A stretch of DNA of 64,000 nucleotides from NCBI GenBank assembly GCA_035530275.1, contig DATKVC010000022.1:1-64000 (forward strand), written 5' to 3'. The DNA comes from CAIJMU01 sp035530275 (lineage in GTDB: Bacteria; Spirochaetota; Spirochaetia; Treponematales; Rectinemataceae). Under the pieces are notes generated by a model that saw only the letters and a program-made list of their open reading frames with translations, was not told the origin of the DNA and ran no database searches. Positions within the stretch are counted from its first letter, which is position 1; each line of letters opens with the position of its first letter. This document shows, piece by piece, positions 1 through 7,527 of this stretch. A program made the translations under genes and the position numbers.

Positions 1-1212
1 GACGGTGCCGAGGAGGAGGCTCCCGCCGCCATTCAGGTAATCCACGGGAGAAAACCCGATGGCGAAAGCCGGGAATTTCCCGTGGCGTTTTCCGGGAAAC
101 CTATGTGGCGATATCCGGGAATTTTGCTTGACAGAAAACAGCTTGAGGAGAGCGAACGCCTCATCGAGCTCACGGACCGGGACTTCGCCCGCATGAACCC
201 CAACACCAAGACCGCCCCCATCTTCCGGAGCCGACGCGACGCGGAGATCACGCGGCGGGTCTACGAGCGTGTGCCCGTCCTCATGCGCGAGGGGCCGCCG
301 GAGGAGAATCCGTGGGGGCTCACAATAAGGCGAGTGCTGGATATGAATAAATCGGAAGTACTTGAGCAATGCAAGACGGAGAAGGATTTAGCAGTTGCTT
401 CAAAGCTACTTGTCCCCGTATTCGAATCAAAGATGATAAATTCCTACGATCATCGATATGCTACTTACGCGGGAGAAGGCGTTCGTGAGGTCGGCATAGA
501 TGAGAAGTATAATGCCTCCTATGACACGTCTGCCTACTATAATATCAGTCGAAAACTAATCGGTGATTATGCGGCAAAATTTCAAAAACATGCATGGCTT
601 CTGGTCTGGAGGAATATAGCTAGAAGCACAGATTCGAGATCGCTAATTGGTGCAATTCTTCCCCTAGTCGGAACAAACTTTTCAATCCGTGTCGGTTTTA
701 TTAAAAATAGTCCAGTATTTGGAAGTTTGCTCCTTGCTACATTTAATACGTTTATCATTGACTATGTTTCTCGCCAAAAACTAGGTTCAGCAAATATGTC
801 CGATTATATTACCAAGCAACTCCCCATCCTACCTCCTTCCGCTTTCTCGGTTCCCTGCCGCTGGGAGGTGAGTGCCGGGACGGTGGCGGACTGGATCAAG
901 CTCCGGGTTCTCGAGCTCGTCTACACCTCGCATTCCCTCGAGCCCTTTGCGCTGGACTTGGGCTACACGGGTAGGCCCTTCACCTGGGATGTCGAGCGCC
1001 GCTTTGCCCTTCGCTGCGAACTTGATGCTGCCTTCTTCCATCTCTACGGCATCGATACCGACGACGCGGACTACATCCTCGAGACCTTCCCCATCGTGAA
1101 GCGCCATGACGAAGCGGAGTTCGGGGAGTACAGGACGAAGAGGGTGATTTTGGAACGATATGACGCGTTTGCGGTAGCGATGAGGAGTAGACTTCAAAAT
1201 GAGAGGCCTTGA
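1..1212 (+). CDS. Eco57I-type DNA methyltransferase / type IIG restriction-modification protein, C-terminal part (5' end outside window)
   Basis: The frame is open from base 1, so the gene starts left of the window; the GTG at 82 is not a convincing start. What is seen is the target-recognition and C-terminal region of the large Eco57I-like adenine methylase family found in type IIG enzymes and in DISARM-like or BREX-like defence loci. Family-typical segments are NPNTKTAPIFRSRRDAE (bases about 217-267), RVPVLMREGPPEENPWG, NMSDYITKQLPILPP and the closing ILETFPIVKRHDEAEFGEYRTKRVILERY in two parts. The SAM-binding and NPPY motifs must lie upstream. Bases about 330-835 are much more AT-rich than both flanks, which suggests a swapped recognition domain. 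It stands directly upstream of a defence-type reverse transcriptase. Family assignment is from memory of these motifs; which system it serves cannot be told here. Confidence 0.8.
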   Translation, partial: DGAEEEAPAAIQVIHGRKPDGESREFPVAFSGKPMWRYPGILLDRKQLEESERLIELTDRDFARMNPNTKTAPIFRSRRDAEITRRVYERVPVLMREGPPEENPWGLTIRRVLDMNKSEVLEQCKTEKDLAVASKLLVPVFESKMINSYDHRYATYAGEGVREVGIDEKYNASYDTSAYYNISRKLIGDYAAKFQKHAWLLVWRNIARSTDSRSLIGAILPLVGTNFSIRVGFIKNSPVFGSLLLATFNTFIIDYVSRQKLGSANMSDYITKQLPILPPSAFSVPCRWEVSAGTVADWIKLRVLELVYTSHSLEPFALDLGYTGRPFTWDVERRFALRCELDAAFFHLYGIDTDDADYILETFPIVKRHDEAEFGEYRTKRVILERYDAFAVAMRSRLQNERP

Positions 1213-1237
1213 CGGATTATTGGGCGTAAATTATTCT
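1209..1237 (+). promoter_or_regulatory. candidate promoter for the RT-associated RNA
   Basis: TTGACG (1209-1214) and TATTCT (1232-1237) are separated by 17 bp and match the -35 and -10 consensus at 5/6 and 4/6. The -35 box overlaps the stop codon of the methyltransferase gene. Transcription would start near 1244, at the first ATTAGCT copy, and run through the proposed ncRNA into the RT gene. This is inferred from consensus only. Confidence 0.4.
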
Positions 1238-1240
1238 CGA

Positions 1241-1360
1241 ATTAGCTCTTCCAATTGGGGAAAGAGGACGGAGATTGAGCTTGTCAAGGCTACGGCCTCG
1301 GCAAGTATCGGTATGAACTCTAACAGGTTCATTTCGCATCCTCCAATATACCTTATCAGC
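1241..1360 (-). other. 120-nt unit that would form a never-ending ORF (neo-like) when concatenated
   Basis: Reading the complement of 1360 to 1241 and joining the unit to itself, the frame containing ATG at 1332-1330 has 40 codons and no stop. The peptide starts MNLLEFIPILAEAVAL, continues TSSISVLFPQLEELM and closes LIRYIGGCE before repeating; it is hydrophobic and helix-prone. GGAGG (1344-1340) lies 7 nt before that ATG. Across the joined ends, TTGGAA and TATATT fall 18 bp apart, so a promoter-like pair exists only in the concatemer. The wrap-around codon itself reads ATG. In the genome the same frame ends after 33 codons at 1231. One sense frame and a second antisense frame are also stop-free, so openness alone is weak evidence; the start signal favours this frame. 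Confidence 0.45.
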
Positions 1361-1367
1361 ATTAGCT
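1241..1367. repeat. pair of ATTAGCT direct repeats 120 bp apart (proposed template-jump sites)
   Basis: ATTAGCT occurs at 1241-1247 and 1361-1367; flanking bases differ, so identity is exactly 7 bp. The period of 120 is a multiple of three. A 7-bp repeat somewhere in about 200 bp is expected about once by chance, so the weight comes from the spacing, the RT next door and the stop-free frame it would create. Confidence 0.5.
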
Positions 1368-1427
1368 GCGCAGCACGGCATGAGGTTAGCCTCGGCGTGA
1401 TCTCAAAAAGTACGGGGGGCAGATAGG

Positions 1428-2825
1428 ATGGCTGCGATCCCGCCCTCCGTGCTCGCTGAATATTCCCCAAAACCCATATTCCGCAACAAGCCCTATGCTC
1501 ATCTTGATGCCAAGCGACAGCCTGAACCTATGCAGAGTTTCATCAAAGACCCTGAGTGGGTCGCTCGGCATGGCTTTCTACCCTTCATACATGTTGTGCT
1601 AAAGACTAGGCGGAGAAAGGGAAAGCATGTTCGCCCGGAGTATAAAGATCGGCATATCTACTACGCGAGTCACTTGGATCGCTATGTGTATCAATGGTAC
1701 GCGCACCTGACATCAGAGGCCTATGAAAGCTATATCAAGGCAAACGCCTTCGACGCAGCACCGATCGCGTACCGATCTATTGACAGCAAGACGAACATTC
1801 ACTTCGCCAAAGAAGCCTTTGACTTCATTCGGAAACAGGAAGACTCATTTGTCTTCATCTCCGATTTTCATAAATTCTTCGACAATCTAGACCATGCGCT
1901 CCTCAAAGAAAAACTTAAGACGGTTTTCGGTGTGAGGGAACTCCCTGATGACCACTACCGCGTCTACAAGAATATGACCAAGTTCCGGTACTTCGACCTC
2001 CAGGATATCGCTAAAGCGCTTGGGACTACCAAGGAACTACTTAGGCATCGAACCCGAAAACCGGATCGTCTCTTGTCTTCTGCTGCCATGCGGTCAATGA
2101 AGAAAGAATTCCTCAAGAGCAATGACAATAGGCGAAGCGAGGTGATCGTTGGCATTCCCCAAGGGTCGCCAATCAGCGCTGTATATGCCAATGTCTATAT
2201 GATTGATTTTGACAAGGAGCTCCAAAACTTCACCCTTTCCTTGAATGGATTCTACCGTCGCTATTCTGATGACATAATTTGTGCAGTTCCATTCCATGAG
2301 AGGGCCCGCTTTGAGGCATTTTTTGCCGAACTCCTGACGAGTATCCGCGCAGATATATCTCCTGCCAAAACGAAACGTTTCAGAGTCGTTGAGGGGAAAC
2401 CGTTTACCGACCCAAGCATCTTTGTCGGAGTTGATACGTACAACAGGCCTGGAATCATCGACTACCTTGGCTTTTCGTATAATGGTGCCTGCGTGCGATT
2501 GCGCGAAGGAACTCTCAACAAATATTACCAGAAACTTACTCGCCGTCTTTTTCTGCTACAGCATATATCCACCCAAAAAGGTCGCATCGTTGGTCGGAAG
2601 CATCTCTACGCCCGGTCAAGCCACTTGGGTGAAGCCAACCGGCGTAATCTGCAAGAACTTCGGGCATCTGATGCGCCAATCTCAATTAAGAAGAGGAATT
2701 TCTTTACCTATGAACGAAATGCTGCAGAGATATTCGGTGATGATCAAATTCGGCATCAGGTCGGTGGGCATTGGCGAAGGATCCACAAATTCATCAGAGA
2801 TATCAATATAGAGGTTAGGAAGTAG
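1428..2825 (+). CDS. defence-type reverse transcriptase, DRT2-like
   Basis: A 465-residue RNA-directed DNA polymerase with no maturase or endonuclease domain. Visible RT motifs in order are FISDFHKFFDNLDH (first catalytic Asp, D146), GIPQGSPISA (242-251) and the active-site box YSDD (279-282). The N-terminal stretch YYASHLDRYVYQWY, the NIHFAKEAFDFI segment and PDDHYRVYKNMTKF resemble, as far as I recall them, the UG2/DRT2 group of bacterial antiviral RTs; published DRT2 enzymes carry a YxDD box as well. The start ATG is preceded by GGGGGGCAGATAGG. No partner protein gene is attached, as in DRT2, where the only other component is an upstream ncRNA. A retron is less likely, since no msr/msd-like stem pair was recognised. 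RT identity is sure; the clade is probable. Confidence 0.88.
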   Translation: MAAIPPSVLAEYSPKPIFRNKPYAHLDAKRQPEPMQSFIKDPEWVARHGFLPFIHVVLKTRRRKGKHVRPEYKDRHIYYASHLDRYVYQWYAHLTSEAYESYIKANAFDAAPIAYRSIDSKTNIHFAKEAFDFIRKQEDSFVFISDFHKFFDNLDHALLKEKLKTVFGVRELPDDHYRVYKNMTKFRYFDLQDIAKALGTTKELLRHRTRKPDRLLSSAAMRSMKKEFLKSNDNRRSEVIVGIPQGSPISAVYANVYMIDFDKELQNFTLSLNGFYRRYSDDIICAVPFHERARFEAFFAELLTSIRADISPAKTKRFRVVEGKPFTDPSIFVGVDTYNRPGIIDYLGFSYNGACVRLREGTLNKYYQKLTRRLFLLQHISTQKGRIVGRKHLYARSSHLGEANRRNLQELRASDAPISIKKRNFFTYERNAAEIFGDDQIRHQVGGHWRRIHKFIRDINIEVRK

Positions 2826-3350
2826 ATGAATCACGCCTGTTTCCCAACAAGACATGCCCAGGAGCGCCAAAGCAAAAAATCTTCGCCAAGAATCAAGGAA
2901 GCCTGCATTCATGAAGTCTTTCGGGAGGAGCATGTCCCGCTGCATGGACTAACGTTTGCGCCTACTTCGCGCGCCAAAGCCTTAAGCCGAATAAGGTGGT
3001 CAAGAAACAAGGAGCCGCGCGCTACTACGAGCGGGGCTCGAGCCTGCGATCATCAAGAAAGAGGCCTCCAGCCATCCTCTTGGCATCGTGATGGCCAAAA
3101 AAATGAGGGACGCTTTCGCGCCCCCAGGGAATCCTACTACCCATTCGGGACGGGGTTTGGATTCGTTATGAATTTAGCCCGCTTGGTTGGAACTGTCAAG
3201 GTTGCGGCGATGGATCGCATTAATAATAGCGCCCCCTCTCGTGGCCGCGAAGGCATCAACTACCATGGAAGTTTCGGCGTCCAGGTGGAGAACAACCAAA
3301 CCAAGGGCGGGGGGATGAAAGCGATCGATCCGGAGTGGAGGCTTCCATAG
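2826..3350 (+). CDS. doubtful ORF, possibly a decayed coding region
   Basis: An ATG follows the RT stop directly and opens 174 codons, but the translation is Arg/Ser-rich, low in hydrophobic residues and lacks any recognised domain, so this frame may not be a gene. Within the same stretch two other frames look more protein-like: from 2951 (reading NVCAYFARQSLKPNK) to about 3040, then, one frame over, from 3043 (PAIIKKEASSHPLGIVMAKK) to a stop at 3169-3171. Together they suggest remnants of an unidentified gene broken by a frameshift. The region fills the gap between the RT and the sigma-factor gene. No function is proposed. Confidence 0.2.
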   Translation: MNHACFPTRHAQERQSKKSSPRIKEACIHEVFREEHVPLHGLTFAPTSRAKALSRIRWSRNKEPRATTSGARACDHQERGLQPSSWHRDGQKNEGRFRAPRESYYPFGTGFGFVMNLARLVGTVKVAAMDRINNSAPSRGREGINYHGSFGVQVENNQTKGGGMKAIDPEWRLP

Positions 3351-3353
3351 ATC

Positions 3354-4187
3354 ATGCGCCCGCTTGAGGATATTCTCGCCAATCCGAAAAAGAGGAAGAA
3401 GTACGGCTTCGATCATTCCTCTACCCATCTGCTTCTGAAGATATCGAGGGATGAACGGACTCCCGAAGTGGAAGCCGTCCTCGTGGAGCGTCATCAGCGA
3501 CTCGCACATAGCGTCGCATCATCATTATGGCGGAAATACCGGAATCGTCTCGGAGGTGTGATCGATTTCGATGACGTCCTCGGCGCCGCAATGCATGGCC
3601 TCCTTATCAGTGTGAGACGGTTCGACGCCCGGTACGCGAACGAGTTCTCTACCTATGCCATCCACTGGATACGGCAAGTCGCGGCGCGTGAGATCGTGAA
3701 CAATTTGGGGATGGCGCATATTCCTGTTAATTTCCAGAAACGCCTGAACAGTATGTATCTGAGAAAGAACGAAGGGACTGACAACCTCGCCCTACTCGTC
3801 GATTTCAGGCTTATGCACAAAGTCTCCCTCGATAATTACGCAGGCGAGGACACGGAGCTGATACAGCTCTTGCCGTCCAGCTGTTCCTTGAATCAGCCTA
3901 GCCTGGACGGAAACGACCTACCCGAGATTCAGCTTCTCCAGCAAGATCTTCGCAGGCGCATCGAAGAGTCGATTTCTGCACTGCTCGACGAGAGAAGGGG
4001 AGAAATGGTGAAGATGCGGTACGGCTTCGGCAAGTACGGACGGCCGCATACCCTCGAGGAAGTCGGCAAGTATTTTTCCGTAACTCGCGAGCGAGTCAGG
4101 CAAATCGCGAAGAGGTACATCGAAAAGGTAGTTGCAAAACGCGTGTTCGACAAAGACGAACTCGCCGTTTTTAGGAGAGTTTCATGA
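3354..4187 (+). CDS. sigma-70 family RNA polymerase sigma factor (accessory, coupled to a helicase gene)
   Basis: A 277-residue protein. Region 2 is visible at about 41-115, with DFDDVLGAAMHGLLISVRRF, the core-binding part, followed by the FSTYAIHWIRQ -10-recognition helix. Region 4 spans about 205-262, ending in the helix-turn-helix TLEEVGKYFSVTRERVRQI. It lacks region 1.1 and is shorter than a housekeeping RpoD. Its stop overlaps the start of the next gene by 4 bp (ATGA at 4184-4187), so the two are translationally coupled. Sigma-like proteins inside defence islands may control their own operon or sense phage takeover of RNA polymerase; which applies here is unknown. Family is certain, role is inference. 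Confidence 0.9.
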   Translation: MRPLEDILANPKKRKKYGFDHSSTHLLLKISRDERTPEVEAVLVERHQRLAHSVASSLWRKYRNRLGGVIDFDDVLGAAMHGLLISVRRFDARYANEFSTYAIHWIRQVAAREIVNNLGMAHIPVNFQKRLNSMYLRKNEGTDNLALLVDFRLMHKVSLDNYAGEDTELIQLLPSSCSLNQPSLDGNDLPEIQLLQQDLRRRIEESISALLDERRGEMVKMRYGFGKYGRPHTLEEVGKYFSVTRERVRQIAKRYIEKVVAKRVFDKDELAVFRRVS

Positions 4188-7100
4188 TACGCATAGAGTC
4201 TATCCAGTCGTACGTCGAGTCCGCTGTCCGAGCATCAGCCGTCGCCGATAGGCCGCGCCTTTTCGTCCTCGGCGGATTCCCGTTCGGTGCGATTAAGATG
4301 ACCATTCCTTATCTGTTCACGCGCCGCTGCGCCTCACTTGACGAGTACTTCGACAAGGCTGAGCGCAGGCGCATGGTCAGTGAGGCCGTCGCGCGGGGCA
4401 ATAGGGAGGAGGAGGCCTGGTGCAGGCTCGAGGATTATGCGCTCCTCGAAGCCAAGGTGCTCGAAGAGTTCTTCGCACTTCGATTCATTAAATCGCCGAT
4501 CTATCGTAACCTTCTGCCGTTCGACATCGATCTCGGGGCGTACGGTGCCGAGCCTTCCCCGGAGGAAGAGGAGTGCGCTTCCGAATGTCTCGTGCCGGTA
4601 TTCTTCGATGAAGCCCGCGCGAAGGAATTGGATTCGCGGCTCGGCCAAGTGTACCGCGGCGGGGGGGCATGTTGGTACACCGTACCTTTCCCGGTTCCTT
4701 GGCAGGAGAGCAAGGCGCCTCGCCTCAAGGAGATGCCAGAAGACCACGATTCGGAGTTCCAGTTCACGATCACGGAGGACGAAGGATCCTGGGCATTGTT
4801 ATGTTGGAGGCTCATGACTGAAATCCCCGCAGCCTCTAGTGTCGGCATCAACATCAGCAACGAGGTGCTACGGGCTGCTTATGCTGATTTGGTCGCTCGT
4901 CTCGGCGATTTCGCGCGAAATCCCGTATCGCTGAAGCTCGAAGAGGCGGCCGCGTCGAGGCGTCACGGGTACGATAGTGAAGGCATAATCCAGAAGTATT
5001 GGCGAGTATCCGGCTTTCGCGATTTCCTTGTTTACCGCAACGTGCGGAGTTCCAGCGGCGTTAAAGTAGAGGAAGTCAGCCAGGCTGACGTCATTGAGGA
5101 CATCCTGACGCAAGTCGATAACGCGCTGTCGGGCCAGTCCTATCGGGACATCTTCGTGACTGCGCCGACGGGATCGGGCAAGTCGGTCATGTTCCAAGTT
5201 CCCGCTATTATCTTGCATGAACGGCGGATGCTAACGCTCGTCATTTCTCCTCTCATCGCGCTCATGAACGACCAGGTCTATTCTCTTTCGGGGAAGGGCC
5301 TCGGAATTGCGGCGACAATCAACTCGAGCGTGAGTCTCTCTGAGAAGGAGGTGATAATCGCCCGGGTTCAGTCGGGCGAGGTTAGCGTTCTCTATCTCTC
5401 CCCCGAGAGCCTCCTCAGCAGGGCGGATATCCGCACGCTCATTGGCGACCGGGTTGTGGGGCTCATTGTCGTCGACGAGGCCCACATTGTCACAACCTGG
5501 GGCAAGGCATTCCGCCCCGACTACTGGTACCTTGGCAACTACATTCAACGGTTGCGGAAGGAGCATCGATTCCCGATAGCGACTTTCACCGCGACAGCCA
5601 TCTACAGGGGCCCCGAGGACATGTATAGCGAGACGCGCGATAGTCTCGGCATGCGAGACCCTATCACATACTTCGGCCATATCCCTCGAAAAAACATTGA
5701 CGTCTCTTTCGCGAGAAGCGAGGGACACGCAGGAGCGAAAACGAGCGAATACAACGAGGTCAAGTTCTCTGTCCTCGCCTCGAGACTGGAGGAGTTCAAG
5801 GCGGCCGGAAAAAAGACGCTCGTCTACTTCCCTTTCGTCTCCCTAATAAATGACTTCGACATCTTCCTCTCCGGACACGAAACCGGCCTATCCACTTCGG
5901 ATCTGGTCCGCTACCACGGGGGAATGGCGCAAATTGACAAAAAGGAGAGTTTCCAAAGATACAAATCGAACGAGTGCAGGATCATGTTGGCTACCAAGGC
6001 TTTTGGTATGGGTATCGATATTCCCGATATCGACGCCGTCTACCATTTCGCACCGACCGGGAACGTGTGTGACTACGTCCAGGAAATTGGTCGGGCGGCG
6101 CGGGATGAGCGGATACGAGGTCTCGCAAAATTCGACTATCTGCCAAAGGATTTTTCCTTCGTCAATCGCCTCCACGGCATATCGACCATACGCAAGTCTC
6201 AACTGCTGGCGGTAATGAGGAAACTCCTCGACATCGGGGCTGCAAACGGTTATAGACGTAACCTCCTCGTCTCATCAGACGACTTCTACCTGATCTTCAA
6301 CGAGGGGGGCCGCTATTCGGACAAGGACGGCGACAACCTCGACAACAAGCTGAAAACCGCGCTCTTGATCATCGAGAAGGATCTGGTGATGAAGCTGGGA
6401 TACTCGCCCATCGTTGCTCGGCCCCGCGCCCTTTTCACCTACGCCTTCTTCAGGGCGGATGGCGACCGCGGAGCCTCGGAGATGTCGCGCGTTTTCGGCC
6501 GGCACTGCGAAGATATCGGGGAATGCACCAAGGTAAATCTTAAAGCCTTCTGGGAGGCAAATTATCCGAAGTATTCCTTCCCGAAGCTCAAGTATGACCT
6601 TTACAACGATCCGACCGCATTCGGGTTCTCGCGGAAGGAAAGCATAGCGCCTGTCGTGGTCATCGATGTTGCGCATGACGGAGGCGATAACGAGATATCC
6701 GAAGATCGACTCATCGACGCCATCCTTTCGTTTTGCGATGGCTACGCACAGTCCGGGAAGTATTTCAAAGTAAACGCGGTAGAGGCTCATCTCAAGGCCT
6801 GCTTCATTGCCATCGAGCGCGTGAAGACTAACCTTCTCTCAGAAGCCGTCGTGGCATTCCTAGAGGTTTGGAATAGGAATATCGCGCTCAACAATGGAAG
6901 GTTCCTCTCGTTCCGAGAAGACCTTGGCTACCGCATTATGGGAGCCGGCTATATTGACGTGCGCGACTTCTGGAGTAGCCTCGATCTCTCGGTAGGCAAG
7001 AGGTTTTTTGTGGACTCGTCCCAATCCGGTCTGAGCCGGCTCCGCAAGACATTCGCACTTCTCAGCCTTCTCGACACGGCCGGCTGCCTTACGTATACCG

Positions 7101-7411
7101 TCCAAGGCGGGGAGAATCCGGAGATTTTCATCCGCATCAACAGCTATTATCAACTTCAGAACATCTCGAGGGATTACGATGGCTACGACAATATGATCCT
7201 CAACAACGTGAAGATGCGGCACGAGAATTCCGTGAAGATGCTCGACTATCTCTTCATTAAGGTCGGAGATAGGACCGACCGGTTCTGGGCCATCATCGAG
7301 GCATATTTCCTCGGGTTCCAACCCGATTTCGACAAAGATATCGACCAGGAGCTACCGCATGTAGAACGGCTTACGCACCCGCATGCCCGCTTGCTTGCGC
7401 GGCATGAATAG
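4184..7411 (+). CDS. RecQ-type DEAH-box (superfamily 2) helicase with a long unassigned N-terminus
   Basis: A 1075-residue protein. Helicase core: TAPTGSGKS (Walker A, TGSGKS 329-334), VVDEAH (DEAH 431-434), a TATA-type motif III, then the second RecA fold with KAFGMGIDIPDIDAVYHF and QEIGRAARD (633-641), the arginine-finger motif VI characteristic of RecQ-like enzymes. The first 300 or so residues and the last 400 have no domain I recognise; no zinc-binding cysteine cluster or HRDC is evident, so it is not a housekeeping RecQ. The 4-bp overlap with the sigma-factor gene suggests a stable two-protein module. RecQ-like helicases occur in several defence systems, but I do not recall one with this sigma partner. 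The helicase call is firm; the defence role is inferred from context. Confidence 0.88.
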   Translation: MIRIESIQSYVESAVRASAVADRPRLFVLGGFPFGAIKMTIPYLFTRRCASLDEYFDKAERRRMVSEAVARGNREEEAWCRLEDYALLEAKVLEEFFALRFIKSPIYRNLLPFDIDLGAYGAEPSPEEEECASECLVPVFFDEARAKELDSRLGQVYRGGGACWYTVPFPVPWQESKAPRLKEMPEDHDSEFQFTITEDEGSWALLCWRLMTEIPAASSVGINISNEVLRAAYADLVARLGDFARNPVSLKLEEAAASRRHGYDSEGIIQKYWRVSGFRDFLVYRNVRSSSGVKVEEVSQADVIEDILTQVDNALSGQSYRDIFVTAPTGSGKSVMFQVPAIILHERRMLTLVISPLIALMNDQVYSLSGKGLGIAATINSSVSLSEKEVIIARVQSGEVSVLYLSPESLLSRADIRTLIGDRVVGLIVVDEAHIVTTWGKAFRPDYWYLGNYIQRLRKEHRFPIATFTATAIYRGPEDMYSETRDSLGMRDPITYFGHIPRKNIDVSFARSEGHAGAKTSEYNEVKFSVLASRLEEFKAAGKKTLVYFPFVSLINDFDIFLSGHETGLSTSDLVRYHGGMAQIDKKESFQRYKSNECRIMLATKAFGMGIDIPDIDAVYHFAPTGNVCDYVQEIGRAARDERIRGLAKFDYLPKDFSFVNRLHGISTIRKSQLLAVMRKLLDIGAANGYRRNLLVSSDDFYLIFNEGGRYSDKDGDNLDNKLKTALLIIEKDLVMKLGYSPIVARPRALFTYAFFRADGDRGASEMSRVFGRHCEDIGECTKVNLKAFWEANYPKYSFPKLKYDLYNDPTAFGFSRKESIAPVVVIDVAHDGGDNEISEDRLIDAILSFCDGYAQSGKYFKVNAVEAHLKACFIAIERVKTNLLSEAVVAFLEVWNRNIALNNGRFLSFREDLGYRIMGAGYIDVRDFWSSLDLSVGKRFFVDSSQSGLSRLRKTFALLSLLDTAGCLTYTVQGGENPEIFIRINSYYQLQNISRDYDGYDNMILNNVKMRHENSVKMLDYLFIKVGDRTDRFWAIIEAYFLGFQPDFDKDIDQELPHVERLTHPHARLLARHE

Positions 7412-7527
7412 AGGTTAGCGGAGCAGCTTACCAAGAGCAGAGTTGAGATGATGCATTATCCGGAGAAGAGAGGGACGAAGGCTAGGGAGAGGTAGGAGAA
7501 TGATCAAGGCAAGAGGATGGGATAGGC

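Larger units (their letters stand above)
1238..1427 (+). ncRNA. candidate template ncRNA of a DRT2-like reverse transcriptase
   Basis: About 190 bases lie between the methyltransferase stop and the RT start and hold no convincing protein gene. They contain two exact ATTAGCT copies (1241-1247, 1361-1367) exactly 120 bp apart. A stem-loop follows the first copy (CTCTTCC 1246-1252 pairing with GG-A-AAGAG 1259-1266). A short CAGC/GCTG hairpin with loop ATTA (1357-1368) presents the second copy. A larger stem-loop (1374-1399, GAGG/CCTC core with loop TTAG, outer CACG/CGTG) stands before the RT ribosome-binding site. In DRT2 systems, as published, a structured ncRNA encoded just upstream of the RT is copied by template jumping into concatemers with a unit of about 120 nt. 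Position, size and repeat spacing fit; the RNA itself is a prediction. Confidence 0.5.

Noticed and set aside
1296..1396. CCTCGGC repeated at 1296 and 1390
   Set aside because: Spacing of 94 bp is not a multiple of three and would break every joined frame, so it was not chosen as a template-jump pair.
1199..1426. 75-codon forward frame overlapping the methyltransferase end and reaching the RT start
   Set aside because: No ribosome-binding site and no family; it contains the stop-free sense frame of the 120-nt unit but lacks start signals, whereas the antisense frame has them.
3174..3509. 111-codon reverse frame
   Set aside because: Mostly antisense to the sigma-factor gene start and without a ribosome-binding site or family.
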